Positions 7,082 to 15,919 of a stretch of DNA of 31,524 bases are shown piece after piece. Each line of letters starts with the position of its first letter. Position 1 is the first letter of the stretch. Source of the DNA: DATNIC01 sp035604635. GTDB lineage: Bacteria > Vulcanimicrobiota > Vulcanimicrobiia > Vulcanimicrobiales > Vulcanimicrobiaceae. The position numbers and the translations under genes were made by a program. The stretch covers positions 1-31,524 of the forward strand of contig DATNIC010000015.1 of NCBI GenBank assembly GCA_035604635.1, written 5' to 3'. A model generated the notes under the pieces. It was not told the origin of the DNA and searched no databases. It worked only from the letters and a program-made list of their open reading frames with translations.

Positions 7082-8176
7082 CTAGGTTCCCATAAACCGG
7101 AACTTCTGAAGTCGCTTGCCGGTATCCACTTCGCCGGTGTAGATGTTCCCCTTCGAGTCGACGCCGATGACGTGCACCCAATGGAACTCACCTGCATTGC
7201 GACCCGAGCGGCCGAAGCGCGAGACGATCGCGCCGGTGTCGCGGCGAAGGACGCGAATTTCGTTGTTCTCCCCGTCGGCCTGGATCAAGTACTCCTGCGT
7301 GCGCAGCGGCCAAAAATCCATGTCCCAGACCGAGCCGCTCGCGAGCGTTTGGGTCAGGAAGCGGTACTCGTTGACGAACGTCCCGTCTTTGTGGAAGACC
7401 TGGTAGCGGTTGTTGACCCGGTCGCAAACATACACGAGCCCGTCGCGCGCAATCTTGATGCAATGCACCGGATTGCCGAACGTCGGTGAGGGCGGCGCGT
7501 TGGGGTCGTATTTATCCGGTCCGTCGTCTCGCGGCGGGCGCCCGTAGGCTCCCCACATCCTTTTGAAGGCACCCGTTCGCGTATCGAAGACGATGACCCG
7601 ATGGTTGCCGTAGCCGTCGGCGACGTAGAGCTCGTGCGCATCTTCGTCGACTTGCATGTCGGCGGGTTGCCCGAGCTTCGTCGTGTCGTTGCTGTTGGCG
7701 GGCCCCGGCCGGCCGATCTGCATGACGAATTTCCCGTCGCGCGTGAACTTGAGGATCGCCCCGTCGTCCTTGCCGTTGCCGCCGAGCCAGACAAAGCCCT
7801 CATGGTCGACGAAGATGCCGTGCTCTTGCGCCGGCCAGTCGTAGCCTTGACCTGGGCCGCCCCAGCCTTGAACCACGCTGCCGTTTTGATCGAACTCGAG
7901 AACGGGCGGCGCCGGCCTACAGCAGATCGAGATTGGGGGATTCAGCGTGGCGCCGCGCTCGTCGGGCGTGAGCGAACGCGGGCGTTGGAAAACCCACACG
8001 TGATCGCGTTCGTCGACGAAGATCCCGCCGATCTGACCGATCAACCAATTATTAGGAAGCGGCTTGGGCCAAGCCGGATCGACGGCAAAACGCGGGATCG
8101 ACTGCGCATGCGGCGCGACGAAGAGCAAGGCCATGGCCGACAGCGCGAAAGCGACCGAAGCAAGGAATCTCGTCAC
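7082..8176 (-). CDS. Secreted NHL-repeat six-bladed beta-propeller protein
   Basis: About 364 residues from a GTG start at 8176; residues 1-27 form a signal peptide (FLASVAFALSAMALLFVAP, ending near HAQS). The rest is a series of NHL-type blades: GIFVDERDHVWV, GIFVDHEGFVWLGG, DMQVDEDAHELYVADGYGNHRV, CIKIARDGLVYVCDRVNNRYQV and GVDSKGNIYTGE. The repeats resemble peptidylglycine alpha-amidating lyase-like propellers, but no enzymatic function can be assigned. It lies 13 nt upstream of the molybdenum hydroxylase genes in the same direction, so it may be a periplasmic partner of that enzyme. The ORF extends 34 residues upstream, but these are not signal-like and would place the start inside the divergent gene. 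Confidence 0.8.
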   Translation of the reverse strand: MTRFLASVAFALSAMALLFVAPHAQSIPRFAVDPAWPKPLPNNWLIGQIGGIFVDERDHVWVFQRPRSLTPDERGATLNPPISICCRPAPPVLEFDQNGSVVQGWGGPGQGYDWPAQEHGIFVDHEGFVWLGGNGKDDGAILKFTRDGKFVMQIGRPGPANSNDTTKLGQPADMQVDEDAHELYVADGYGNHRVIVFDTRTGAFKRMWGAYGRPPRDDGPDKYDPNAPPSPTFGNPVHCIKIARDGLVYVCDRVNNRYQVFHKDGTFVNEYRFLTQTLASGSVWDMDFWPLRTQEYLIQADGENNEIRVLRRDTGAIVSRFGRSGRNAGEFHWVHVIGVDSKGNIYTGEVDTGKRLQKFRFMGT

Positions 8177-8237
8177 GGTCGTGCGAGCTTCGTCCCGCCG
8201 CGAGGCGGTCCTACCGCCGGCGTAAAACGGACCGGCA

Positions 8238-9083
8238 ATGTCATTTTGGTCGTCGCTCGGAATGGTCGAGCACAACATTCGCTATATAGATGCGGGTCCG
8301 ATAAGGACGCGCATCCTCGAGGCCGGAAGCGGTGACGAAGCGCTCGTGCTCCTTCACGGGAGCGGAGGCCATCTCGAAGCCTACGCGCGCAATGCCGGCG
8401 CTCTCGGCGAGCGCTTTCATGTGATCGCGCTCGACCTGATCGGGCACGGCTATTCGACGAAGCCGGATCGCGACTATCACATTTCCGACTACTGCGCGCA
8501 TCTGCTTGACGTGCTCGACGCGCTTGGCCTCGAGCGCGTCCATCTCGCCGGCGAGTCGCTCGGCGGATGGATCGGCGCCGCTTTTGCGGCGCGCCATCCC
8601 GAACGCATCCGCAGGCTCGTCATCAATACTCCGGCCGGACTTACTTGCAACGAGCCTGCGCTAGCGCGGCAGCGCGCGCTTTTTCTCAAAGCCGTCGACG
8701 AACCCAGCCGCGAAAACATCCGCGCTCGCCTGGAATGGCTGATGGCCGATCCGGCGACGGTAACGGACGATCTCGTCGATGTGCGCTACGCGATCTATAC
8801 GCAGCCGGGCTACGCGCGGATCATGCGGCACATCTGCGTCTTGATGGAGCCCCAGGGGCGGCGCAGCAACATGCTGCACGACGACGACTTGCACGGGATC
8901 GACGCCCCGACGCTGGTGTTGTGGACCGCGCACAATCCGACGGACGGCGTCGACGTCGGCGAGCACGCGGCGCAGACGATCCCGAACGCGCGCTTGGAAG
9001 TGATGGACGGGTGCGGTCATTGGCCGCAGTTCGAAGACCCGCCGCGCTTCAACGCGCTATTGCGCGATTTTCTCTCGGCTTAA
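8238..9083 (+). CDS. Alpha/beta hydrolase, meta-cleavage-product-hydrolase-like
   Basis: A 281-residue alpha/beta hydrolase. The oxyanion motif is LLHGSGGH (about residues 38-45), the nucleophile elbow GESLGG with Ser107, the acid probably the Asp in AHNPTDG, and the histidine in DGCGHWPQFEDP. The overall pattern (HVIALDLIGHGYS, a cap region, then the PTLVLWT strand) resembles C-C bond hydrolases of aromatic ring-cleavage pathways such as MhpC/BphD, but esterase or epoxide hydrolase activity is equally possible. Start 8238 or ATG 8262 (MVEHNIRYID). It diverges from the NHL gene across about 60 bp. It converges with the XdhC gene, both stops sharing TTAA (9080-9083). Confidence 0.82.
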   Translation: MSFWSSLGMVEHNIRYIDAGPIRTRILEAGSGDEALVLLHGSGGHLEAYARNAGALGERFHVIALDLIGHGYSTKPDRDYHISDYCAHLLDVLDALGLERVHLAGESLGGWIGAAFAARHPERIRRLVINTPAGLTCNEPALARQRALFLKAVDEPSRENIRARLEWLMADPATVTDDLVDVRYAIYTQPGYARIMRHICVLMEPQGRRSNMLHDDDLHGIDAPTLVLWTAHNPTDGVDVGEHAAQTIPNARLEVMDGCGHWPQFEDPPRFNALLRDFLSA

Positions 9084-10186
9084 CGTAACGCGGTGCTGGT
9101 GAGGCCGGCGTGGATCGCATTGCTGCTGCCGGTCAAGCGGCCGCCGCTGCGGCCCGACCGGTTCGCGATGATCTCGCCCGCTATCGAGATCGCCGTCTCT
9201 TCGGGCGTGCGCGCGCCGAGGTCGAGACCGATCGGCGCGCTGATCCGGGCAAGCTGTTCCTCCGTAAAGCCCTTCGCCCGCAATTCCGCGAAGCGGTTGG
9301 CTTGCGTCTTGCGGCTCCCCATCGCGCCGATGTAGCCGGCTGTCGTCGTGAGTGCAACCTCCATCACGGGGACGTCAAACTTGACGTCGTGCGTCAGGAT
9401 CACGAGCGCGGTGCGATCGTCGACCGGCGCATGCGAGAGAAATTCGTCCGGCCACTCGACGATGACGTCGTCGGCTTCGGGAAAACGCAGGCGCGTCGCA
9501 AAGATCGGCCGCGCGTCGACGACGGTCACCTGGTAGCCGAGATACTTCCCGATGTGCACCATCGCTTTGGTGAAGTCGATCGCGCCGAAGATGTACATAT
9601 TCGGCCTGGGCGCAAAGGACTGGATGAAGATCTGCACCTCGTCGCCGATCGGTTCGCCTTCGTTGCCGAAGGTCCGGATCTCCGACTCCCCTTGCGTGAG
9701 CAGCGCCCGCGCCTCTTCGATCACGGCGTGATTGAGGCCGGGCGTTCCGATACTGCCCATGTGCTCGTTTTTCCAAACCGCCAGGACCTCGCCGATCTCG
9801 GGACCGTCGAGCCGCGTCGCCAGCGCAACCGGGAAGTCCGCACGAAGCGATTCGAGGAGACGGTCGAATCCGCCGGGCGCTATGAGAGAGATAAAGACGT
9901 GGATCGTCCCGCCGCAGGTCAGGCCGACCGAGATCGCTTGATCGTCGCTGATCCCGTACGTCACCCAGCGGGGCCGGCCGGTCTTGAAGACGTCTTGCGC
10001 TTCCTCATATACGGCGCCCTCGACGCAGCCGCCGCTGACCGAGCCGGCGACTTCACCTCGCTCGTTGACGGCCATCCAGGCACCGGGTCCGCGGGGCGCC
10101 GATTGCTCTACCGAGGTCACGGTCGCGCGCACGACGCGTTGACCCTCTTTGAGCCAGCGTTCGATCGTCTCATAGATGTCGGTCAT
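9080..10186 (-). CDS. XdhC/CoxF-family molybdenum hydroxylase maturation protein
   Basis: A 368-residue XdhC-family protein. The N-terminal XdhC/CoxI domain has SAPRGPGAWMAV, the conserved GSVSGGCVEGAVYEEA and GLTCGGTI. The C-terminal Rossmann domain has IFGAIDFTKAMVHIGKYLG, TVVDARPIFA and the YIGAMGSRKT motif. Relatives bind the molybdenum cofactor, support its sulfuration or stabilisation and hand it to the apoenzyme. It overlaps by four bases the end of the CoxE-like gene (stop and ATG within 10183-10186), forming a coxD-coxE-xdhC set divergent from coxSLM. That context makes the CO-dehydrogenase-like enzyme its likely client, though it could also serve the IorAB-like enzyme. Confidence 0.9.
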   Translation of the reverse strand: MTDIYETIERWLKEGQRVVRATVTSVEQSAPRGPGAWMAVNERGEVAGSVSGGCVEGAVYEEAQDVFKTGRPRWVTYGISDDQAISVGLTCGGTIHVFISLIAPGGFDRLLESLRADFPVALATRLDGPEIGEVLAVWKNEHMGSIGTPGLNHAVIEEARALLTQGESEIRTFGNEGEPIGDEVQIFIQSFAPRPNMYIFGAIDFTKAMVHIGKYLGYQVTVVDARPIFATRLRFPEADDVIVEWPDEFLSHAPVDDRTALVILTHDVKFDVPVMEVALTTTAGYIGAMGSRKTQANRFAELRAKGFTEEQLARISAPIGLDLGARTPEETAISIAGEIIANRSGRSGGRLTGSSNAIHAGLTSTALR

Positions 10187-11289
10187 GTCATTCCCTCGAT
10201 TGCGTCTGCGATCGCGTCGAGCGACCGCAGGTTGTGTCCCTCGACGAAGGCGTCGACGTACGGGAGCGCTGCCGCCATTCCGCGGGCGAGCGGTTCATAC
10301 GCCGGGTGCTTCTTTTGCGGATTGACCCACACGATCCGCCGGGCCAAGCGACGCAGGCGTCCCATTTCGCTGCCCACGAGCGCGGGGTCTTCGCGCTCCC
10401 AGCCGTCAGACAGGATCACGACGGTCGCGCCGCGGGTTGCACCCGGCTGGGCATAACGGTCGTTGAACTCATGCAATGCGGCTCCCATGCGGGTCCCGCC
10501 GCCGAAGTCGCGCAGGAGGGCGGCGGCGCGATCGAGTGCCTGGTCGGCATCGCGCTCGCGGAGCATCGCCGAAAGGTCGGTGAGGCGGGTCGCAAACGCG
10601 AAGGCGCGGACGTTCGGGCGGGCGAGGGCACTGGCGTGCGCGTAGCGCAGGAGAGCGCGCGCGTAGGGTTCCATCGATCCGGAGACGTCGCACAGAAACA
10701 CGAGCGGCCGCACTTTGCGGCGGCGGGTCGCGTAGCGCAAACGAACGGCCTCGCCGGCAGTCCGCAGCGCGACGCGCGTCGTCCCGCGCCAATCGAATCG
10801 TTCGCCGTCGACCACGGCACGCAAACGTCGCGAGCGACGCTGCTCGACCGCGACGCGCAAGCGCCGCAGGAGCAGCGCCGCGGCGGCGCGCTCTTCATCG
10901 CTGAGCAGTGCAAAATCGGTATCGCGCAAGCGCTCCTCGCTCGAAGCGAGCGCGAGCCGGACCGGTCCCTCGTTCTTCGCGGCCGGCTCGAGTGACGGAG
11001 GCGTTTGGGGGGATTCACGCTGCACCGTCAGCGGAATCGGCGGCGATGCCGCCGATTCTTCGGCTGAACGCGAGCTCCAGAATGCTGCAAACGCGGCGTC
11101 GAAGCGGGGCAGATCGCCGATCGACGGCAGCATCGCGATGCGCGCGATCCAGTAGAAGTCGCGGGCGTCGACGCTCCGGCGCGTCCCCAGGGCCCGGACG
11201 AACGCATCGGCGCGCATCCGGCCCGCCGTGACGCCGCGTCCCGCGAGCGCGTGTTCGAACGCGAGCGCCTGCGCGGGGACGTCGATCAC
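10183..11289 (-). CDS. coxE: CoxE-like VWA-domain protein
   Basis: A 368-residue von Willebrand factor A protein of the CoxE family. The metal-ion-dependent adhesion site reads CDVSGSM at about residues 205-211, preceded by PLVFL, with later RMGAALHEF and VVILSDGWER supplying the remaining MIDAS positions. The N-terminal part is a helical region with an FYWIAR segment and an Arg-rich middle. In Oligotropha, CoxE acts with the AAA+ protein CoxD in assembling the [CuSMoO2] cluster of CO dehydrogenase. For form II enzymes, whose cluster need not contain copper, the client step is less clear. It overlaps coxD by four bases, implying coupled translation and a chaperone pair. Confidence 0.88.
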   Translation of the reverse strand: MIDVPAQALAFEHALAGRGVTAGRMRADAFVRALGTRRSVDARDFYWIARIAMLPSIGDLPRFDAAFAAFWSSRSAEESAASPPIPLTVQRESPQTPPSLEPAAKNEGPVRLALASSEERLRDTDFALLSDEERAAAALLLRRLRVAVEQRRSRRLRAVVDGERFDWRGTTRVALRTAGEAVRLRYATRRRKVRPLVFLCDVSGSMEPYARALLRYAHASALARPNVRAFAFATRLTDLSAMLRERDADQALDRAAALLRDFGGGTRMGAALHEFNDRYAQPGATRGATVVILSDGWEREDPALVGSEMGRLRRLARRIVWVNPQKKHPAYEPLARGMAAALPYVDAFVEGHNLRSLDAIADAIEGMT

Positions 11290-12170
11290 GCCGTCCCGTG
11301 CGCAATCGCCGCAGCATTCGCGGAGGCAAGTGCGATGTCTTCAGGATATTTCACGACCGCTCCGAGCGTGGCGCGGACGGCCGCCTCGTCGAGGACCACG
11401 TCGTGCAGCAGACCCAGGCTCGCGGCCCAATCGAGTGCCTCGGCGACGCCGGGCGGCTTGCGCAAGTCGAGTGACCGCAGTACCGCGACCGCGCGCGCGA
11501 CCGATTCGGCGGTATGTGCAGGGAGCTCCGGTATCCGCGCGCGCATGATCGCGATCGTTCGCTCGATCGACGGATGCTCGATCCAGTGGTAGAAGCAGCG
11601 CCGCTTGAGCGCATCGTGCAGATCGCGCGTGCGATTCGACGTCAAAACGACGGTTGGGGCGACGCGGGCGGCGACCCGTCCGAGTTCCGGGATCGTGATC
11701 GCATAGTCGGCGAGAAACTCGAGGAGAAATGCTTCGAACTCATCGTCTGCGCGGTCGATCTCGTCGATCAACAGCACGATCGGGTGCTCGTCGTCGGCGT
11801 CAAGCGCGGCGAGCAGCGGACGACGGATCAGGAACTCGGTGCCGTAAAGGTCCGGCGTCCGTTCGCTGCTTGCTTCAGCGGTCCGGATGGCAAGGAGTTG
11901 TTTCCCGTAGTTCCAGTCGTAGACCGCCGTGTAGACGTCGATCCCTTCGTAACATTGCAGGCGAACCAATTCGGCTCCGTACGCGAGCGCGAGCGCGCGA
12001 GCCGCCTCGGTTTTTCCGACGCCGGCGTCGCCTTCGAGCAAGAGGGGACGGTGTAGCGCGGCCGCGAGGGAGAGGGCCGTTGCGAGGCCGCGATCGGCGA
12101 GATAACCGACGGCGCGCAGCCGTTCCGTCAACGCGTCGACGTCGACGTCGGGAATGGAAGGTTTTGGCAT
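11286..12170 (-). CDS. coxD: CoxD-like MoxR AAA+ ATPase
   Basis: A MoxR-family AAA+ ATPase of about 294 residues. Walker A is EGDAGVGKTEAAR, Walker B VLLIDEIDRADDEFEAFLLE, sensor 1 VVLTSNRTRDL and the arginine-finger region ALKRRCFYHWI. A C-terminal lid follows. MoxR ATPases pair with VWA proteins; here the partner CoxE is encoded immediately downstream with a four-base overlap. CoxD is known to unfold or remodel apo-CODH during metal cluster assembly. The start is ATG 12170 (MPKPSIPD) or a GTG two codons earlier at 12176. It diverges from coxS with about 43 bp between start codons, so promoters for both operons must share this very short region. Confidence 0.88.
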   Translation of the reverse strand: MPKPSIPDVDVDALTERLRAVGYLADRGLATALSLAAALHRPLLLEGDAGVGKTEAARALALAYGAELVRLQCYEGIDVYTAVYDWNYGKQLLAIRTAEASSERTPDLYGTEFLIRRPLLAALDADDEHPIVLLIDEIDRADDEFEAFLLEFLADYAITIPELGRVAARVAPTVVLTSNRTRDLHDALKRRCFYHWIEHPSIERTIAIMRARIPELPAHTAESVARAVAVLRSLDLRKPPGVAEALDWAASLGLLHDVVLDEAAVRATLGAVVKYPEDIALASANAAAIAHGTA

Positions 12171-12201
12171 CGTCACGGGGTAGTTTCGCAGCCCTTTGCT
12201 T

Positions 12202-12208
12202 GGCGAGG
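12202..12208 (+). promoter_or_regulatory. Ribosome binding site of coxS
   Basis: GGCGAGG lies 5 nt before ATG 12214, favouring this start over an upstream in-frame TTG at 12196. Confidence 0.5.
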
Positions 12209-12213
12209 TTTAC

Positions 12214-12741
12214 ATGCGTAAGGTCGAGATCGAGGTCAACGGTCAGAAGGCTTCCGGCGACGTCGAACCCCGGGTACTCCTCGTCCACTTCCTTCGCGAA
12301 AACCTCGGACTTACCGGCACCCACGTCGGCTGCGACACCTCGAGCTGCGGCGCGTGTACCGTCTTGCTCGATGGCGTTTCGGTCAAGAGCTGCACGATCT
12401 TCGCCGTGCAGGCCGACGGCGGTAAGGTCACCACGATCGAAGGGATCGGCTCGGCGCAAGCGCTGCATCCGATGCAGGAAGCATTTTGGGCCGAGCACGG
12501 CTTGCAATGCGGCTTCTGCACGCCGGGGATGATCATCAGCGCGATCGATCTGCTGCAACGTAATCCGCAGCCGACGGATGCCGAGATCCGAGAAGGCATA
12601 AGCGGCAACATTTGCCGCTGCACCGGCTACGAAAATATCGTCAAGGCGGTCAACGCCGCGGCGCGCGCAATCAAGAACAACGAGCCGCGTCGCAGCGTCC
12701 GCGAGCTCCTCCCGCCGAAGCCTGAAAAAGTCGGCGCGTAG
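12214..12741 (+). CDS. coxS: CO-dehydrogenase-type [2Fe-2S] small subunit
   Basis: A 175-residue two-cluster iron-sulfur subunit. The N-terminal cluster ligands are Cys40, Cys45, Cys48 and Cys60 (CDTSSCGAC then SC) and the C-terminal ones Cys99, Cys102, Cys134 and Cys136 (CGFC and CRC). The THVGCDTSSCGAC wording matches CoxS closely. It ferries electrons between the molybdenum site of CoxL and the FAD of CoxM. It is first of coxS-coxL-coxM; S-L-M is the order typical of form II clusters, unlike the M-S-L order of form I. One base separates its stop from the coxL GTG. No signal peptide. Confidence 0.93.
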   Translation: MRKVEIEVNGQKASGDVEPRVLLVHFLRENLGLTGTHVGCDTSSCGACTVLLDGVSVKSCTIFAVQADGGKVTTIEGIGSAQALHPMQEAFWAEHGLQCGFCTPGMIISAIDLLQRNPQPTDAEIREGISGNICRCTGYENIVKAVNAAARAIKNNEPRRSVRELLPPKPEKVGA

Positions 12742-12742
12742 C

Positions 12743-15070
12743 GTGGCGTTCACGGCCTTGGTCGGCGCCCGCATCAAGCGGCGCGAAGATCCCCGGCTCA
12801 TCACCGGACGCGCGACCTACGTCGACGATGTCAAGGCGGTCGGGACCGTCTATGCCGCGTTCGTGCGCAGCCCGCACGCGCATGCGAAGATCAAATCGAT
12901 CGATCTCTCCGTCGCGAAGAAACATCCCGGCGTTTTTGCGGCATACGCCGGGAGCGATATCGCGAAGGCAGGTGTGAAAGGGCTCCCCGTCGCGCACAAG
13001 ATGGCCAACCTGCACACGCCCGCCCATCCGGCGCTTGCGGTCGACGAAGTGCGCTATCTCGGCGAGCCGGTCGCCGTCGTCGTCGCGAACGATCCATATG
13101 CTGCGCGTGACGCCGCCGACACGGTTGCCGTCGACTACGCGCCGCTCGCCGTGGTGGTCGATCCGCTCAAAGCGCTCACCGGAGCGCCGTTCGTTCATGC
13201 ATCGCTCGGGACGAACGTCGCGTTTACGATGCCGTTCAAAGCGGGTGACGCCGAAGCGGCGTTCCGGGACGCCGACATCGTCGTCGAACAGCGGCTTGTC
13301 AACCAGCGCCTGGCGCCGGTGCCGGTCGAGCCGCGCGGGATGCTCGCGCAATGGAATCCCGGGGAAGAGACGCTCACCTTGACCTCGTCGACGCAGATCC
13401 CGCATCTGCTGCGGACGCAGCTCTCGATCGTCCTCGGCCTCCCGGAAAACCGCGTCCGCGTCATCGCTCCCGAAGTCGGCGGCGGCTTCGGCGCGAAGCT
13501 CAACGTCTATTCCGAAGAAGTCGTGGTCTCGTGGCTCGCGACGCAGCTCGCGCGCCCGGTCAAATACGTCGAAACGCGCAGCGAGTGCTTCCGAGCGATG
13601 ATTCACGGGCGCGATCAAATCGACGACGTCGCGCTCGCGGTTCGCAAGGACGGGACGATCCTGGGTATGCGGCTCAAAATCGTCGCGAACCTCGGCGCAT
13701 ACCATCAGCTCTTGACGCCCGTGATTCCGACGCTAACGCTGCTGATGGCGCCCGGCTGCTACAAGATCGACAACATCTCGGCCGAGGTCGTCGGCGTCTT
13801 TACCAACACGATGCCGACGGATGCCTATCGCGGCGCGGGGCGCCCCGAAGCGACATATCTGATCGAGCGGATGCTCGATCTGGTCGCGCGCAAACTCGGC
13901 CTCGATCCCGCCGAGCTGCGGCGGCGAAACTTCATCAAGGCCGCTTCGTTTCCGCACACGACCTCGACCGGATTGACCTACGACTCGGGGGCATACGAAT
14001 CGACGATGGATGTCGCGTTGCGCGCGGTCGACTATGCGGGGCTGCGGAAAAGACAAGACGCGGCGCGCAAGGAGGGCAGGCTCGTCGGGGTCGGACTTTC
14101 GACATACGTCGAGGTCTGCGGCATGGGGCCGTCGGCCGCGATGCCCGCCGCCGGCTGGGATTCCGCGACGGTTCGGGTCGAGCCGACGGGGAGCGTGACG
14201 GTGTTGACGGGCATTTCGCCGCACGGACAAGGCGAAGAGACGACGTTCGCGCAGATCGTCGCCGACGAGCTCGGCGTCCCCATCGATCAGGTCAATGTCA
14301 TTCACGGCGATACCGACAAGGTGCAGTACGGCGTCGGGACGTTCGGCTCGCGCGGGACCGCCGTCGGCGGCTCCGCCCTCAAGCTTGCGATCGAATCGAT
14401 TCAGGCCAAAGCGATTCGCATCGCAGCGCACCAGTGGGAAGCGAACCCCGACGATCTCGAGTATCGCAACGGTGCGATCGCGGTCAAAGGCGATCCGTCG
14501 AAAACGATGACGACGGCCGAAGCCGGGTTCCAAGCGTTCATGGGAGACAAGCTCCCGCGAGGTCTCGAACCGGGTCTCGATGCGACCCGGCGCTTCGAGC
14601 CGCCGAACTTCGTCTATCCGTTCGGGACGCATTGCTGCGTGGTCGAAGTCGATCCGCAGACCGGTGCAGTCAGGCTCGAGCGCTATCTCGCGGTCGACGA
14701 TTGCGGGAAGATCATCAACCCGCTCATCGTCGAGGGACAGATCCACGGCGGGATCGCGCAAGGGATCGGTCAGGCGCTCTTCGAGGAGCTGGTCTACGAC
14801 GACGAGGGCCAAATGCTGACCGGATCATTGATGGATTACGCGGTCCCGCACGCACGGCAGCTGGTGCATTTCGAACTCGAGCACACGACGACGCCGACCG
14901 ACGTGAATCCGCTGGGCGTGAAGGGCGTCGGCGAGGCTGGGACGATTGCCTCGACCCCGGCGATCGTGAACGCGGTGATGGATGCGCTCGCGCCGCTCGG
15001 GGTCACGCACATCGATATGCCGCTGCGGCCCGAGAAACTGTGGGCCGCGATCAGCGAGGCTCGCAGATGA
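12743..15070 (+). CDS. coxL: Form II CO-dehydrogenase-like molybdopterin large subunit
   Basis: A 775-residue molybdenum hydroxylase large subunit starting at GTG. The N-terminus RIKRREDPRLITGRATYVDD is classic CoxL. The diagnostic active-site loop reads AYRGAGR (residues 361-367), the form II signature, whereas bona fide form I CO dehydrogenases have AYRCSFR with the copper-binding cysteine. Other motifs are VGGGFGAK, SPHGQGEETTFAQI, GTFGSRGTAVGGSA and the catalytic loop GVGEAGT with Glu731. Form II enzymes are proposed to oxidise CO in some bacteria, but many may act on other aldehydes or heterocycles, so the substrate is open. It overlaps coxM by ATGA. Confidence 0.93.
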   Translation: MAFTALVGARIKRREDPRLITGRATYVDDVKAVGTVYAAFVRSPHAHAKIKSIDLSVAKKHPGVFAAYAGSDIAKAGVKGLPVAHKMANLHTPAHPALAVDEVRYLGEPVAVVVANDPYAARDAADTVAVDYAPLAVVVDPLKALTGAPFVHASLGTNVAFTMPFKAGDAEAAFRDADIVVEQRLVNQRLAPVPVEPRGMLAQWNPGEETLTLTSSTQIPHLLRTQLSIVLGLPENRVRVIAPEVGGGFGAKLNVYSEEVVVSWLATQLARPVKYVETRSECFRAMIHGRDQIDDVALAVRKDGTILGMRLKIVANLGAYHQLLTPVIPTLTLLMAPGCYKIDNISAEVVGVFTNTMPTDAYRGAGRPEATYLIERMLDLVARKLGLDPAELRRRNFIKAASFPHTTSTGLTYDSGAYESTMDVALRAVDYAGLRKRQDAARKEGRLVGVGLSTYVEVCGMGPSAAMPAAGWDSATVRVEPTGSVTVLTGISPHGQGEETTFAQIVADELGVPIDQVNVIHGDTDKVQYGVGTFGSRGTAVGGSALKLAIESIQAKAIRIAAHQWEANPDDLEYRNGAIAVKGDPSKTMTTAEAGFQAFMGDKLPRGLEPGLDATRRFEPPNFVYPFGTHCCVVEVDPQTGAVRLERYLAVDDCGKIINPLIVEGQIHGGIAQGIGQALFEELVYDDEGQMLTGSLMDYAVPHARQLVHFELEHTTTPTDVNPLGVKGVGEAGTIASTPAIVNAVMDALAPLGVTHIDMPLRPEKLWAAISEARR

Positions 15071-15918
15071 TCCCCGCACAATTCGAGTATGTCCGCGCCG
15101 ATAGCGTTGCGCAAGCTCGCAAACTGCTGGCCAAGCATGGCGAGGATGCGAAGCTGCTCGCAGGCGGCCACAGCTTGATCCCCATGATGAAGCTGCGGCT
15201 GGCGCAGCCGAAGGTGCTCATCGACATCGCACGGATCCCCGGGCTCGGGTCGCTTGAGATCAAGCGAGACCGGATAACGATCGGCGCGCTCGTGCGGCAC
15301 GCCGCACTCGCCGCGAGCGGCGAGTTACGGCGCAGCGCCCCGGCGCTTTGGGACGCCGCCAACGAGCTCGGTGACGCGCAGGTGCGCAATCGAGGTACGA
15401 TCGGCGGAGCCTGCGCCCACGGTGATCCGGCGGCTGACTATCCGGCGGTCATGCTCGCGCTCGACGCCGTCTTTACGATCGAGAGCAAGAAAAAGCACGA
15501 GGTGAAGGCCGACGAGTTCTTCCAGGGGATGTTTGCGACGGCGCTCGAGCCTGACGATGTCCTCACCGCTGTGGGCTTTGCCGCTGCGCCTCACTCGGCG
15601 TACGTCAAACTACATCACCCCGCATCACACTACGCCGTCGCGGGAGTCGCGGCGAGACTCGAAGTCAGCGGGGCGACGATCACGGCTGCTCGGATCGCGA
15701 TCACCGGTGTCGGCTTCACGGCGTTCCGTGCACCGCACGTCGAGCAGGCGCTCAGGGGCGTCGCGGTCGCCGACGGCGAGCGGATCCGCGCAGCCTGCGC
15801 CGGCGCGGCGAAGGGCGTCGATCTGCGCGCCGACCAGTATGCCTCGGCGGCGTATCGATCGGCGATGGCCGACGTGTTCGCGGTCCGCGCGGTCGAAAAG
15901 GCCCTCAGCCGGTCCTAG
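15067..15918 (+). CDS. coxM: CO-dehydrogenase-type FAD-binding medium subunit
   Basis: A 283-residue FAD subunit. The two flavin-binding motifs are AGGHSLIPMMKLRLA (about residues 32-46) and NRGTIGGACAHGDPAADYPA (about 111-130), both as in CoxM. A C-terminal CO-dehydrogenase flavoprotein domain follows (ITGVGFTAFRAP). It accepts electrons from CoxS and passes them to a quinone or another carrier. The ATG overlaps the coxL stop (15067-15070), giving a coupled S-L-M operon. Confidence 0.93.
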   Translation: MIPAQFEYVRADSVAQARKLLAKHGEDAKLLAGGHSLIPMMKLRLAQPKVLIDIARIPGLGSLEIKRDRITIGALVRHAALAASGELRRSAPALWDAANELGDAQVRNRGTIGGACAHGDPAADYPAVMLALDAVFTIESKKKHEVKADEFFQGMFATALEPDDVLTAVGFAAAPHSAYVKLHHPASHYAVAGVAARLEVSGATITAARIAITGVGFTAFRAPHVEQALRGVAVADGERIRAACAGAAKGVDLRADQYASAAYRSAMADVFAVRAVEKALSRS

Positions 15919-15919
15919 T

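Noticed and set aside
13351..15066. Upstream extension of the coxM frame through coxL
   Set aside because: The long open frame is low-complexity Arg-rich sequence in the wrong frame of coxL; true coxM starts at 15067.
9080..15918. Calling the cox cluster a confirmed aerobic CO dehydrogenase
   Set aside because: The AYRGAGR motif is form II, whose substrate is uncertain, so CO oxidation is not asserted.
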